The notes: generated by a model from the sequence alone, not told the origin. A DNA stretch of 47,390 bases from Candidatus Eiseniibacteriota bacterium (GCA_005893165.1 VBOR01000056.1:1-47390), one strand, 5' to 3'; shown: positions 33,165 through 42,966, numbered from the stretch's first letter. Made by a program: numbers and translations.

Positions 33165-35267
33165 GTGCTATCGAGATTCCCCGATTCACGTCCCTTTGCG
33201 ATCGCGCTCTCGTTGGCCATCCTCCTCTCGGCCCCGGCCCAGGCTGCCTCGCCCGCCAAGGCCAAGACCGGCGCGAAGCCCGCCGCGAAGGCAGCCGCGC
33301 CCGCCAAGAGCGCCGCGAAGGCGGCCGCCACGGCTCCCTTCTTCACCGGCCGGCCGGGGGCACAGGCATACCGCGCCGCCTCCTCGATGGAACTCCGAGA
33401 GGCACAGCAAGCGATCGCACGCATGCTCGCAGTCAAGGGAACCCGGACGATCGCGAACACCGTGATGGCCTTCAACGAAGCGATGACCCATGGCGAGAAC
33501 GTCGCCTACCAGTCCCATCTCCTCGAGGCGGTCCATCCCGATTCCTCCTTCCGCTCCACCGCCGAATCGATCTCACAGAGCGCGAACAAGTTCCTGGACG
33601 ATCTGAGCCTTCGCCGGGACGTGTACGATGCCCTCGTCAGCGTGGACGTATCGAAGGCGGATCCCGCGACCCAGTACTTCATGATGAGGACGCTCCGGGA
33701 TTTCCGCCGTGCGGGCGTGGACAAGGACAAAGCGACCCGGAAGGAGATCGCCGGCATCTATGAGGAGCTGGTGAAGACGAGCCAGGATTTCGACCGGAAC
33801 ATCCGGACCGACTCACGTAAGATCCAGGTCGCTCCCGCGGACCTCGAGGGGCTCCCCGAGGACTACGTCCGCGCTCACGCGCCCGGCCCCGACGGGTCGA
33901 TCACCCTCAGCATCGAGACCCCCGACTACATTCCCGTGATCCGCTACGCCAAGAGCGCGGACCTCCGGAAGAAGATCATGCACGAAGCGATGAACCGCGC
34001 CTACCCGCCGAACCTCGCGGTGCTCGATTCTCTCCTGGCGAAGCGCTATCGCGTGGCGCGCATCCTGGGCTACCCGACCTGGGCCGACTACATCACGGAA
34101 GACAAGATGATCGGCACGGCCCAGAACGCCGCCGATTTCATCACGCGCCTGAACCAGACGACCCTGAAGCGCGCGCAGGAGGAATACGCCGTCTATCTCA
34201 AGCGAAAGCAGGAGGACGATCCCTCCGCCACGCAGGTGAACCGGTGGGAGATCTCCTACTACGGCCGGCTCATCCGGAAACGTGATTTCGATTTCGATCC
34301 GCAGGAAGTGAGGCCCTACTTCGCGTTCGACAATGTGAAGCAGGGCGTGCTGGACGTGACCTCCAGGATGTTCGGGGTCACCTACAAGCGGATCCCGAAC
34401 GCGCCCGTCTGGGATGCGTCGGTCGAAGCGTACGAGGTGTACGAAGGCCCGAGGCTCCTCGGCCGGTTCTACTTCGATCTCCATCCGCGGCCGGGAAAAT
34501 TCAACCACGCCGCGAAGTTCACGATCCGCCAGGGTGCCCGGGGGCTCCAGCTTCCGGAGCACGCGCTCGTCTGCAATTTCCCGGGCGGGAAGCCGGGGGA
34601 TCCGGGACTGATGGAGCACTCCGACGTCCAGACCTTCTTCCACGAGTTCGGGCACCTGCTCCACGCGATCTTCGGCGGTCAGGGGCAGTGGGAGCCGGTG
34701 GCGGGCACGGCGACGGAACGCGATTTCGTCGAGGCCCCTTCCCAGATGCTCGAGGAGTGGGTGTGGGATCCGAAGGTGCTCCAGACCTTCGCCAAGCATT
34801 ACAAGACGGGTCACCCGATTCCGGTGGAGCTGGTCCAGAAGATGCGCCGCGCGGATGCATTCGGTCGCGCGCTCCAGACGGCGACGCAGGCGTTCTACTC
34901 CGCGGTCTCCCTGAACATCTACAACAAGCCGCCCGACCATGTCGTGACGGATACCATCGTCGCCGATCTGGAGCCGCGCTTCACACCGGTGCCGCCGATG
35001 CCGGACGCGCACATGCAAACCTCGTTCGGGCATCTCGACGGGTATTCGGCAGTCTATTACACCTACATGTGGTCGCTCGTGATCTCGAAGGACATGTTCA
35101 GCGCCTTCGACAAGTCGGATCTCCTGAGCCCCACGGTCGCGACGCGATACCGCGACATCGTCCTGGCTCCGGGCGGGACGCGCCCCGCGAAGGACATCGT
35201 GCACGATTTTCTCGGACGGGATTACGACTTCAGGCAGTTCGACGCGTGGCTCGCGGGTCAGAACTAG
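33165..35267 (+). CDS. Secreted M3 family oligopeptidase (copy 1)
   Basis: 700 residues. GTG at 33165 follows AGGAGG. A signal peptide (cleavage near AQA) is followed by an Ala/Lys-rich low-complexity linker (residues ~28-55). The thermolysin-like zinc motif HEFGH is at 493-497 and GHLDGYSAVYYTYMWS near residue 625 is the conserved substrate region of M3 thimet/PepF enzymes. Most bacterial M3 enzymes are cytoplasmic; this one should be periplasmic or extracellular and cut short peptides. A close paralogue lies at 45005-47128, differing mainly in the N-terminal linker. It ends 7 nt before the convergent unknown gene. Confidence 0.93.
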   Translation: MLSRFPDSRPFAIALSLAILLSAPAQAASPAKAKTGAKPAAKAAAPAKSAAKAAATAPFFTGRPGAQAYRAASSMELREAQQAIARMLAVKGTRTIANTVMAFNEAMTHGENVAYQSHLLEAVHPDSSFRSTAESISQSANKFLDDLSLRRDVYDALVSVDVSKADPATQYFMMRTLRDFRRAGVDKDKATRKEIAGIYEELVKTSQDFDRNIRTDSRKIQVAPADLEGLPEDYVRAHAPGPDGSITLSIETPDYIPVIRYAKSADLRKKIMHEAMNRAYPPNLAVLDSLLAKRYRVARILGYPTWADYITEDKMIGTAQNAADFITRLNQTTLKRAQEEYAVYLKRKQEDDPSATQVNRWEISYYGRLIRKRDFDFDPQEVRPYFAFDNVKQGVLDVTSRMFGVTYKRIPNAPVWDASVEAYEVYEGPRLLGRFYFDLHPRPGKFNHAAKFTIRQGARGLQLPEHALVCNFPGGKPGDPGLMEHSDVQTFFHEFGHLLHAIFGGQGQWEPVAGTATERDFVEAPSQMLEEWVWDPKVLQTFAKHYKTGHPIPVELVQKMRRADAFGRALQTATQAFYSAVSLNIYNKPPDHVVTDTIVADLEPRFTPVPPMPDAHMQTSFGHLDGYSAVYYTYMWSLVISKDMFSAFDKSDLLSPTVATRYRDIVLAPGGTRPAKDIVHDFLGRDYDFRQFDAWLAGQN

Positions 35268-35274
35268 CTTCGTT

Positions 35275-35825
35275 TCACCGCATCAGCTGCTCGACGTGCC
35301 CCACGCCCCGGTGGGAGGACATGTACACCTGCTCGTCGGTGTAGCCGTCACCCTTCACCGCGAACACGTCCCCGCTCCGCGACATCACGACCACGCGGTG
35401 CGACCGCGGAAGTTGTGCGCCCGGAACCGGTCGGTGAGGTTCGTGTAGTGCTCGATCGCCCCGAGGGTGACCGCGTAGGGAATGCGAGCGACTCCCAGAC
35501 CGTCGCACCACCAGAGCGGCACGCGCGCTGAATCCGATCCCATCTCCTGATTCCGCTCGATTGCTCGAGCGATGAGGATCTCGCGCGGCGGGTACGTGGC
35601 TTCGGCAATGCTCAGGAGCTTGAGCTCCGTCGGACCTTCGTACCGGCGATGGATCGCCAGCGTGAAGTCCCCTTCGTCTTCGACACGGTCCATGGGCCGA
35701 TCGGCAACCGCCTGCTTGGGATCGATGAAGTAGCCGGAAGGAACCGTGGCGCTTCCCTGGCTTGCGAGCGAGAGCGCGAAGAGCGCACCGGGCAGGATCG
35801 ACACAGCCCGCCGCAACAGGGTCAT
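35275..35825 (-). CDS. Secreted protein of unknown function (frameshifted near its end)
   Basis: ATG at 35825 with GGAG six bases upstream opens a signal peptide (ending near GSAT). The mature part is about 155 residues, with no motif I recognise; it has YFIDPKQAVADRP and a stretch ERNQEMGSDSARVPLWWCDG. The first frame ends at 35385 after HNFRGR, but the same protein seems to continue in the next frame as HRVVVMSRSGDVFAVKG to the stop at 35275. One base appears lost near 35397-35404 (CGCAC for CGCCAC). It precedes the small Cys-rich gene's convergent partner region and lies head-to-tail after it (56-nt gap). Confidence 0.6.
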
Positions 35826-35881
35826 CGGGCGCTCCGGGAGGGTCTGCCTCCGCGCTCACTCACCATCGCGACCCTCCGCAC

Positions 35882-36142
35882 TCACTCACAATCGCTCCCT
35901 CCGCACCTGCGGCACGGCGTGTACCCGAGGCGCTCCGCCTCGGCTTTCGTCGTCTTGAGCTTGCTGTAGCGGAGAGAGCTGCACCAGGCCTTGTGGTAGC
36001 GCTTTCCCGTCCGGGTCACGTAGACGACGCACTCCTTGGTCTGCGCGGAGCCGGGGCTTGGGCGTGCCGCGTGGACGGGAAGCGCGCCGGGAAGCGCGAG
36101 GGAAACGAGAACGGTCCCGAGGAGGAGCAGACGCCTGATCAT
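35882..36142 (-). CDS. Small secreted Cys-rich protein with HxxxC-CxxC metal-binding-like motif
   Basis: 86 residues: a signal peptide to about residue 25 (VHAA), then VYVTRTGKRYHKAWCSSLR, and YTPCRRCGGSDC at the end. The order His-x3-Cys...Cys-x2-Cys resembles the small zinc-binding domain (Ada-like) often found at the C-terminus of secreted nucleases and in short stand-alone proteins. DNA or metal binding is inference. ATG at 36142 has AGGGG six bases upstream; the longer frame to 36367 adds unrelated residues. Next gene downstream is the frameshifted unknown. Confidence 0.7.
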   Translation of the reverse strand: MIRRLLLLGTVLVSLALPGALPVHAARPSPGSAQTKECVVYVTRTGKRYHKAWCSSLRYSKLKTTKAEAERLGYTPCRRCGGSDCE

Positions 36143-36195
36143 GATGGGCCCCTTTGGCTCGCGTGGTCGGGTCGGACAGCCAAAATGGCGCGTGG

Positions 36196-36238
36196 GTGGT
36201 GGCACGAGAGGGTCGCGCCACGAGAGCCACGCTACCAC
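36196..36238. repeat. Imperfect inverted repeat with internal direct repeats
   Basis: GTGGTGGC (36196-36203) and GCTACCAC (36231-36238) are inverted, 7 of 8 matching. Between them CACGAGAG occurs twice (36203-36210 and 36219-36226), 16 bp apart. It lies in the 279-bp divergent intergenic region, so it could be an operator; no direct proof. Apart from this and the promoter at 36307 I see nothing else in the gap. Confidence 0.35.
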
Positions 36239-36306
36239 CGATCGGGTCGGCTCTCCAGCAGGCGTTTCCGGCCGGCGCGAGACCGACTGCCCCCGAATGG
36301 ATTCGC

Positions 36307-36335
36307 TTGACGGTAGGCCTAGCTTGGCGAATGAT
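36307..36335 (+). promoter_or_regulatory. Predicted promoter of the large exported barrel gene
   Basis: TTGACG (36307-36312), 17 bp, AATGAT (36330-36335). This leaves a leader of about 80 nt before the ATG at 36422. Confidence 0.5.
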
Positions 36336-36421
36336 GCGCGACCCACCCACCAAGGTGTCAGGGCCACCTAGAGGGGCAATCCTTGCAAAGCCGGTGCCTC
36401 ACATCCTCGCGACCCCGCGTC

Positions 36422-39039
36422 ATGAGCTGGAAGCACGCGATTCCGCTCGCCTGCCTCGCGCTGTTCGGCATGAGCGGTACGGCTGGCGCGCAGGTACAGG
36501 GGCAGGTATTCACCGTGAAGACCGCCTCCGCCTATCCCGCGGACTGGCAGCACTCCGGAAACTTCGCGAACATGGTCATGGTCAACAACGCGGGCCAGCC
36601 GGTGAGCTGTCTGATCGAAGCGCTTCTCCTCTCGACCGATGGGAACGGCAGCACGAGGCCGAGCTACCGTGAGTTCCCACAGGGCCCCACGTTCCTGCCG
36701 ACTCCGGTGCTCGCGGATTGGCCCACCCTCGCTCTCTATGGGAAGCTGAAGAGCAGCGTCGACAAGACCGGACACCTTCCCGACGGCACGTACACGTTGA
36801 CGATTCACTGCCTCAACATTCGAACCCTCGGCGGTCAGCCGTTCCCGGATTTCTTCACCAACGCCACCTTCGTCGTGTCCACCCCGCAGCCGCCGTCGCT
36901 CCTCTACCCGCCGAACGAGTCCGTGATCGCCGTCCCGAATCCGGTATTCCAGTGGACGCCGACCCTTCGCGCCTCGGGGACGCAGCCCGCCTACCGTCTC
37001 CGTGTGGTGGAGACGCTCCACGGCCAGACTCCGCTCCAGGCGATCGAGGCCAACTATCCGCTGTTCGAGATCAACGTGCAGGACGCGACCGCCCTTCCCT
37101 ACCCGGTCTCGGTTCCTTCCCTGCTGGACGGCCGCACCTATGCCTGGCGCGTCCAGGCGATCGAGCCGCAGGCCGCGCTCACGAAGACGCAACAGGAGCT
37201 GATCGTTCCGGTGGGCGCCAACGAGGGAAGGAGCCAGGTCTTCACCTTCACGTGGCGGACCAAGGTTCGGGCCCCCGGAGTCGCGGTGGGGGTCGGAGGA
37301 CCGCCGGAGGGTGGAGCTCCGGAAAAAGCCGAGCCCCGGCGCGGGGAGGCACCGCCGGCGCCGCGATGGGAAGAGCGGAAGAATTTCGCCGACCGACTGG
37401 TCGAGGCGATGGTGGCCCGCTGGAGTCCCCGGGCCTCTCACGCCGGCAGCCAGGCGGATTTCGCCGTGGCCCGCCGCGCCACGAGAAGGGATCTCCGGAG
37501 AGCGCTCTCGGGCACGGTGTTCGCCACCGCCTACGATTCCACGGAGAGCCTCTTCGGTCCGACGAGCCTTCCGGCGGACACTGCCGCCGCGACGCCGCCC
37601 TTACCCGGCACGGCGCCGCTCGATTCGGTTCCTTCCCCGCCGCAAGAGCCGGTGGCACCCGTTGCGGCGGCTTCGGGATTGGGCCCGGAGTGGCTCAAGC
37701 TCCACGGCGGCGCGTCGATCTCCGGAGAGACCTACAGCCGTGACGGCGTGGGCTCCCCGACGAGACCCTTCCACAGCGGACGCGTGACGACCGGGCTCTC
37801 CTTTGGACTGATGAACGACCGGCTCCGGATGCCGCTCAACGCGCTCATCTCCGGGGATCAGGTCGCGTTCCGGCAGAACATCAACCAGGTCGGCTTGAGT
37901 CCCCGCTTCCGCTGGGCCGGGCTGGAGGCAGGGAACTTCGCGCCTCAGTATTCGCCGTACACGCTGGCGGACGCCACGATCCTGGGCGGCGGCCTGGATC
38001 TCACTCCCAAGAAATGGCACCTGGGATTCGCGACCGGCCGGATCCGGAAGGCGATCGCCGTCGATCCGCTCGTCGCGGTCCAGCCTCAGTTCGCGCGGAA
38101 CGTGATCGCGGGACGGATCGGTTACGGGGATCCGCTCGCCAACACTACAACCACGACCGGCGCGCGGATTACCCGGACGTGCACGGGCACGCGTTCGGGG
38201 TGAAGCTCTTCCGCGAAACCGCGCTCTCGTCCGTGGGCGCTTCCTTCGAGCTCCTCGGTGGCGGCTTCATGAGCCTGGGCAATTCCGGAATCTCCAACGA
38301 TCGTCTCGACGTCGGCGTCACCGGCAAGACCCAGATCTACGGTGGAAAGCTCACGCTGGGCACCAACCTGGGTTGGCGGAACGACAACGTGAGCCGGACG
38401 CTCCTCGCCGAGACGAGGCGCAAGAACTACACCGCGAATGCCACGTGGCAGCCCCGCCCGAATCTAGGCGCCGACTTCCAGTTCGGATTCATCACGAGCG
38501 ACGTGAATTCCGCCGACTCCGTGGCCAGCTCGGGGAATATTTCCCGCATCGCCGGCGTCTCTCCCCACGTGAGCTGGGTGATGCGCGGGGTTCAGCAGAC
38601 GCTCGCCGCGTCCGCGACGATCCAGAGCGCGGACAACACGACCAGCGCTCCGGTGCCTCTGACCAGCACCCACGGCGTCTCGCTGCTCGCGAGCTGGTCG
38701 GCGCTGGTGCGCCCGGAGCTCTCGGTGAACCTGGGCGGGAACTACACGCGAACGGACATGGACGTCGCCGTGAGCGAGATCAGCGCGTTCGGGCCCGGAT
38801 TCACGTGGGGCGTTCCAGGGGCGCACGTGGCGACGTCGGTGCAGCTCCAGCTCACGCGTTCGAGGACGGGGAATTTCGGCACGGACACGGAATTCGCCCC
38901 GCAGGGCAACCTCCGGTGGCAGACCACGCCGCACCACGCGATCATCCTGCACGGGAATTTCCGCAAGTATCACTACACGTCGGCTGCCGCGTCGTTCAAC
39001 GAGCGCCTGGCGTCGATCGAGTACGCCGCGACGCTGTAG
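36422..39039 (+). CDS. Large exported protein: N-terminal Ig-like region and C-terminal outer-membrane barrel (frameshifted)
   Basis: ATG at 36422 opens a signal peptide (ending near GTAGAQ); an upstream TTG in frame would add 13 residues. Residues ~20-160 are an unrecognised beta-rich domain. YPPNESVIAVPNPVFQWTP and GRTYAWRVQAIEPQ look like a fibronectin/Ig-like module (about 165-280). A Pro/Ala-rich linker follows, then about 500 residues of amphipathic strands (GGASISGETYSRDG, LSFGLMNDRLRMPLNALISG) typical of an outer-membrane barrel. The frame changes near 38139-38141; GCC-AAC would become GCC-CAA-C with one extra C, joining to HYNHDRRADYPDVHGHAFGVKLF. The role is unknown: adhesin, porin or assembly factor are possible. 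It ends 6 nt before the convergent gene. Confidence 0.7.
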
Positions 39040-39045
39040 GCTCGG

Positions 39046-39783
39046 TCAGGGCAAGACCCGGATCAAGCCCGAACGCTCGAAGTCGATCCTTCCCTTCCCC
39101 TGAGGCGTCAGGTCGATGCGGGTGCCGGGCGGAACACCCCCACCCTTCCAGTGAACGCCGCGCTGCGTGGAAACGAGAACCGGTTCGGGGAGCCCCGCGG
39201 CATGAAAGGAGCCGGTGATCTGGACCTGTGTGGGGCCCAAGTAGCGCACGCCGAAGATTTCGTGTCCCTCCGCGTCTTGTAGAAGCATGGTGTGCGTATC
39301 GGGCCGGCTGGTGCGGACAGGGTACCGCTCGGGCGTATTCCGGCGGATCCGACCGACGATCCGGCCATCGTCGTCGGCAAGGTCGCACGTCACGCTCATT
39401 CCCGATTTCGGAGCATCGAGCGTTAGGAAGCGTTTCCCTTCCACGGAGAGCACGTAGCGTTCGGAAGGAGCGACCCGCAGAATGACGTCGCCCAGGGCCA
39501 GCGACATGAATCGAGCCTCGTCCGGAGAGGGCGTGGATGCGGGCAGGAGGACCATCGGCTTGCTCTGCCGGCCGTAGTTCGAGTGGATCCATCCGCTTCT
39601 TCCTAGGAAGAGCGCGAGAACGATACACGCGACGGCGATCCCGCCCACTCGAAGCGCAGGGCCCGGCTCGCGTGCGAAGAGGTGGCGTAAGGCAAGGATG
39701 CCGGCAATTACGCCGCCGAGCAGGAGCGCTGTCTCCGGAAAGAACTCCGGGTTCATGGGGACGGTCAGGATTCGAGGCTCCAT
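39046..39783 (-). CDS. Membrane protein of unknown function, two N-terminal helices
   Basis: 245 residues. Two hydrophobic helices near residues 15-32 and 43-60 are followed by a soluble beta-rich domain (YVLSVEGKRFLTLDAPKSGMSV, GHEIFGVRYLGPTQVQITGSF) that may fold as repeats of short strands; the soluble part is probably outside the cytoplasm. I do not recognise the family. ATG at 39783 has GGAGG five bases upstream. It lies 37 nt after tRNA-Leu on the same strand. Confidence 0.7.
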   Translation of the reverse strand: MEPRILTVPMNPEFFPETALLLGGVIAGILALRHLFAREPGPALRVGGIAVACIVLALFLGRSGWIHSNYGRQSKPMVLLPASTPSPDEARFMSLALGDVILRVAPSERYVLSVEGKRFLTLDAPKSGMSVTCDLADDDGRIVGRIRRNTPERYPVRTSRPDTHTMLLQDAEGHEIFGVRYLGPTQVQITGSFHAAGLPEPVLVSTQRGVHWKGGGVPPGTRIDLTPQGKGRIDFERSGLIRVLP

Positions 39784-39820
39784 GGATGCCTCCAGTCTTT
39801 CGTGAACCGGCGAGATTCAT

Positions 39821-39903
39821 TGCCCGGGGCAGGGATCGAACCTGCATGGGGTTTCCCCCAGGAGATTTTAAGTCTCCTGCGTCTGCCGTTCCGCCACCCG
39901 GGC
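39821..39903 (-). tRNA. tRNA-Leu (anticodon TAA)
   Basis: Acceptor GCCCGGG pairs with CCCGGGC. The anticodon stem GGAGA/TCTCC encloses CTTAAAA, anticodon TAA (39868-39870), reading UUA. A long variable arm with GGGG/CCCC is the class II mark of Leu. The T arm is GCAGG-TTCGATC-CCTGC. CCA is not encoded after the discriminator A, unlike the other two tRNAs here. It starts 8 nt after the CNNM stop and may be processed from that transcript. Confidence 0.93.
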
Positions 39904-39911
39904 TTGCTTCG

Positions 39912-41066
39912 TCACCCCTCGCGCTTCTGCGCCCACGGCCAGCGCGGCCTTCCCTCCGCCGCCGGCGCGCGCGTCGCCACGGCCGCTTCCACCGCCTCGC
40001 GCACCCCGCGCACATCGTGCTCGTCCTCGATCTCCCCGACCAGCTCCTCGATGATGTCCTCGAGGGTGATGATCCCGAGCACGTTTCCGGGAACCCCCAC
40101 GATGGCCATCTGCCGCCGGATCTTCCGGAATTCCTTGAGCTGCTCCGCGATCGAGCGATCCGGAGGCGCCCACGTCGGCGGATACATCGCGTCGGCGATC
40201 TGGATCAGACCGCTCGTCGTATAGATGTAGAACAGATCCTTCGCGTTCACGATTCCCACGATGTTCGTGCGATCGCCCTCGTACACCGGGAAGCGCGTGT
40301 GCACGCTGTCCTGCACCGCTTGCAGGATCTGATCCGGCGTGGCACGCAAGTCGAGCATCGCGACCTTGGCGAGCGGCACCATGGCTTCCTCGACCTTCTT
40401 CGCGGGAAGGCGGAACGCGTTCTTCAGCAGCTCCGCGTGCTCGGCCGACATGCGTCCCGCCTCCGAGACGTCCTCCACCAGAAGCTGGAGCTCCTCGACC
40501 GAGTGCACGTGCTGATGCGGCGCGGGGGCGTAGCCCATGGCACGAGCCAAGGATCGTCCCGCATAGCTCGTCAGCCGGATGAACGGCCGGCCGACGCGCT
40601 CGAAGGCGAGGAGCGGGGCGGCGAGCCGGATCGCGACCACGTCGGGAATCCGGATCGCGATCGTCTTGGGCGCCAGCTCCCCCACCACGACGTGCAGGAA
40701 CGTGATGCATGCGAACGCGAACACCGTCGCGGCGGTGTGCGCGGCCACCGGCCCCCAGGCCGCGGGAAGGAATCGAAACCAGGGCTGGATGAAGTGCGCG
40801 AGCCCCGGTTCCCCGATCCAGCCCAGCGCCAGGCTGGTCATCGTGATCCCGAGCTGGGTCGCCGCGATCATCTGATCGATGCGCGCCGTCGCCTGGAGGG
40901 CGAACCAGACGCCGGGCGTGCGCTTTCCCTGCAGCTCCTCGAGACGCGTCCGGCGCACCGTGACCAGGGAGAACTCGGCCGCGACGAAGAACGCATTGCA
41001 CAGAACCAGGACGGGAATCAGGAGGACCTGACCCGCGTGCAACAGCTCGCCTACGAATCCAGGCAT
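39912..41066 (-). CDS. CNNM-CBS domain membrane protein (TlyC/CorB-like)
   Basis: 384 residues. A CNNM/DUF21 membrane domain with four hydrophobic segments (FVAAEFSLVTVRRTRLEEL, VVVGELAPKTIAI) is followed by a CBS pair (PVYEGDRTNIVGIVNAKDLF and GIITLEDIIEELVGEIEDEHD). The family handles Mg2+ efflux or related divalent-cation transport. The usual C-terminal CorC_HlyC domain is absent; instead there is a short Ala/Arg-rich tail, as in some family members. ATG at 41066 lies 13 nt after the thioredoxin-NHL gene, with no strong Shine-Dalgarno, so coupled expression is likely. Confidence 0.9.
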   Translation of the reverse strand: MPGFVGELLHAGQVLLIPVLVLCNAFFVAAEFSLVTVRRTRLEELQGKRTPGVWFALQATARIDQMIAATQLGITMTSLALGWIGEPGLAHFIQPWFRFLPAAWGPVAAHTAATVFAFACITFLHVVVGELAPKTIAIRIPDVVAIRLAAPLLAFERVGRPFIRLTSYAGRSLARAMGYAPAPHQHVHSVEELQLLVEDVSEAGRMSAEHAELLKNAFRLPAKKVEEAMVPLAKVAMLDLRATPDQILQAVQDSVHTRFPVYEGDRTNIVGIVNAKDLFYIYTTSGLIQIADAMYPPTWAPPDRSIAEQLKEFRKIRRQMAIVGVPGNVLGIITLEDIIEELVGEIEDEHDVRGVREAVEAAVATRAPAAEGRPRWPWAQKREG

Positions 41067-41079
41067 GGCCGGTCGCGGT

Positions 41080-42954
41080 TCAGGATAAGGAGGCGGTCAG
41101 TTCGGCGGAGGCTTCCCCGTGCAAGTCGAACGTCACGGGAACCCGCCAGCTTGGATTCGCGGGAACGCAGACTCCTTGACCTTCGTTGCAGTAGGCGAAT
41201 GAAACCTGGACGTGAAGGTCGGCGGCGCCCTCGGGCTGCGCCGGTAATTCGAAGGCGAGCGGCCATGGCTGACCGAGAAGAGTTCGTTGAAGCATCACTT
41301 CCGAGCCGCGCGCGACACGGATGCTCGCGGGAGCCTCCTCGCTCACGTGCGCCCCTTCGGGGAGCTTCACGGCGACGCGCCACGCGGTCGACTCGCCCGC
41401 GCGGAGCCTCGCGGTCGAGAGGACGGCGGGGTTGCCTTCATCGCCCAGACCGGGCAGCTCCGGCGCTTCCAGCCCCTCGATCACGACCTCGCTCGAGGTT
41501 CCCTCGACGAGATGGAAGCGCACCACGCGATGGTTGTTCGTGTCGGCGATGTAGAGGACGTCCTCGGCCGCGTGGAGCCCGCCCGGCTCGAAGAGAGCCA
41601 GGTGTCCCTCACGCTCGGTGCCGGGACGGCCGTCGCCTGCGAGCGTCTTGATGGTGCCGCCCTGGACGTCGATCTCCTTGATCTTGTGATTGTAGGTGTC
41701 GGCGACGAGGATCCGGTTCCGCCAGACGGCGACCCCCAGCGGATGCTGGAGGCGCGCGGAGGCGAAATCCCCGTCGCGATCCCCGTAGTCGAACAGTCCG
41801 CGTCCGATCAAGGTCTCGACCTTCTCCTCCGCGAGATCCACGCGCCGCACGGCGCTGACCTCGGAATCGGCGAAGTAGAGGTAGTTGCCCGAGAGCGCCA
41901 GCCCCGACGGCTGGGCCAGCGCCGCGGCTTCCACGGGCCCATCGACGATGTTCTCGCGGCCGCTCCCCACGAACGCTCGCGCGAAGCCCATGGGAAGATC
42001 GAGTCTCCAGAGCTGGTGGGGCCCGGCCATCGCGATGTAGAGCGTGGAGCCCTCGATCGCGAGGTCCCAGGGCGAGCTCAGCGCTTGCTGCGTCCCGATC
42101 TTTCCGCCGGAGCGATCGTATCCCTGCGCTCCCGTGCCCGCGATCGTGCTCACGGACCAGGAACGAAGGTCCACCGCGCGGATCATGTGGTTCTCGGTAT
42201 CCGCGACATAGAGCGTTTCGTGCGCGAGCGCGAGTCCCTGCGGATGATGGAACCCCGCGGCGTCCGCGGGCCCGTCCTCGCGCCCGGCGCGGCCGTGTCC
42301 GATGGTTCGGATCAGGCGGGACCGCCCGGTCCGGTCGGGGAGGGTGCCCACCACGACGCGGTTGTGATTGGAGTCCGTGATGAAGAGGCGCCCGCCCGCC
42401 GGGTCCGCGAGCACCTTCCCCGGAAACGCCAACCCGGTCGCCGCGCGCACGGAGCGCTCCCGGGCCGGCCGGAGCGGAGCCTTGGCGAGGGTGCCGTTCG
42501 CGCGCCCCTCTTCCAGCGCCGCGGCGATGGCCCGATCCAGCGTCTCTCGATTTCCCTCGCCCGAGACCACGCCGACCACGCGCCGGTCCGACCCCACGAG
42601 CACCAGGGTCGGCCAGGAGCGAACGGCGTACTCCCCCCACAGCCGCATGTTCTCGTCGATGACGACCGGGTGGGCGATCTCGTAACGCCCCACCGCGGCC
42701 CGGACGGTCTGACGCTGCCCCTCGTTGGTGAATTTGGCACTGTGAACCCCGATGACGAGGAAGGGCTCTTCGCGGTATTTTTCCTCGAGGTAGGCGAGGT
42801 CCGGAAGGACGTGCATGCAGTTGATGCAGCAATAGGTCCAGAAATCCAGCAGGACTACCTGGCCCCGAAGCTCGTTCGCGAACGTAAGGGGGCGATCGGT
42901 GTTCAACCAGGCGAACCCGGCATGAAGCTCCGGGGCACGGGGCCGATCGTTCAT
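41080..42954 (-). CDS. NHLRC2-like thioredoxin-NHL repeat protein
   Basis: 624 residues in three parts. A thioredoxin-like domain (1-140) has YCCINCMHVLP with the CxxC at Cys43 and Cys46. Six-bladed NHL propeller repeats follow (about 165-490; HPQGLALAHETLYVADTENHMIR and similar). A C-terminal beta-sandwich (about 500-610) is similar to that of NHLRC2. No signal peptide is visible, so it is probably cytoplasmic. Function in bacteria is not settled; thiol redox or a scaffold role is inferred. It has no Shine-Dalgarno; TATTCT lies 6 nt before the ATG. Divergent from the YHS protein, with which it shares an 84-bp upstream region. Confidence 0.9.
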   Translation of the reverse strand: MNDRPRAPELHAGFAWLNTDRPLTFANELRGQVVLLDFWTYCCINCMHVLPDLAYLEEKYREEPFLVIGVHSAKFTNEGQRQTVRAAVGRYEIAHPVVIDENMRLWGEYAVRSWPTLVLVGSDRRVVGVVSGEGNRETLDRAIAAALEEGRANGTLAKAPLRPARERSVRAATGLAFPGKVLADPAGGRLFITDSNHNRVVVGTLPDRTGRSRLIRTIGHGRAGREDGPADAAGFHHPQGLALAHETLYVADTENHMIRAVDLRSWSVSTIAGTGAQGYDRSGGKIGTQQALSSPWDLAIEGSTLYIAMAGPHQLWRLDLPMGFARAFVGSGRENIVDGPVEAAALAQPSGLALSGNYLYFADSEVSAVRRVDLAEEKVETLIGRGLFDYGDRDGDFASARLQHPLGVAVWRNRILVADTYNHKIKEIDVQGGTIKTLAGDGRPGTEREGHLALFEPGGLHAAEDVLYIADTNNHRVVRFHLVEGTSSEVVIEGLEAPELPGLGDEGNPAVLSTARLRAGESTAWRVAVKLPEGAHVSEEAPASIRVARGSEVMLQRTLLGQPWPLAFELPAQPEGAADLHVQVSFAYCNEGQGVCVPANPSWRVPVTFDLHGEASAELTASLS

Positions 42955-42960
42955 GGCGAG

Positions 42961-42966
42961 AGAATA
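42961..42966 (-). promoter_or_regulatory. Possible -10 box of the thioredoxin-NHL gene
   Basis: TATTCT on the minus strand lies 6 nt before the ATG at 42954. There is no clear -35. Position fits a leaderless transcript. Confidence 0.35.
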
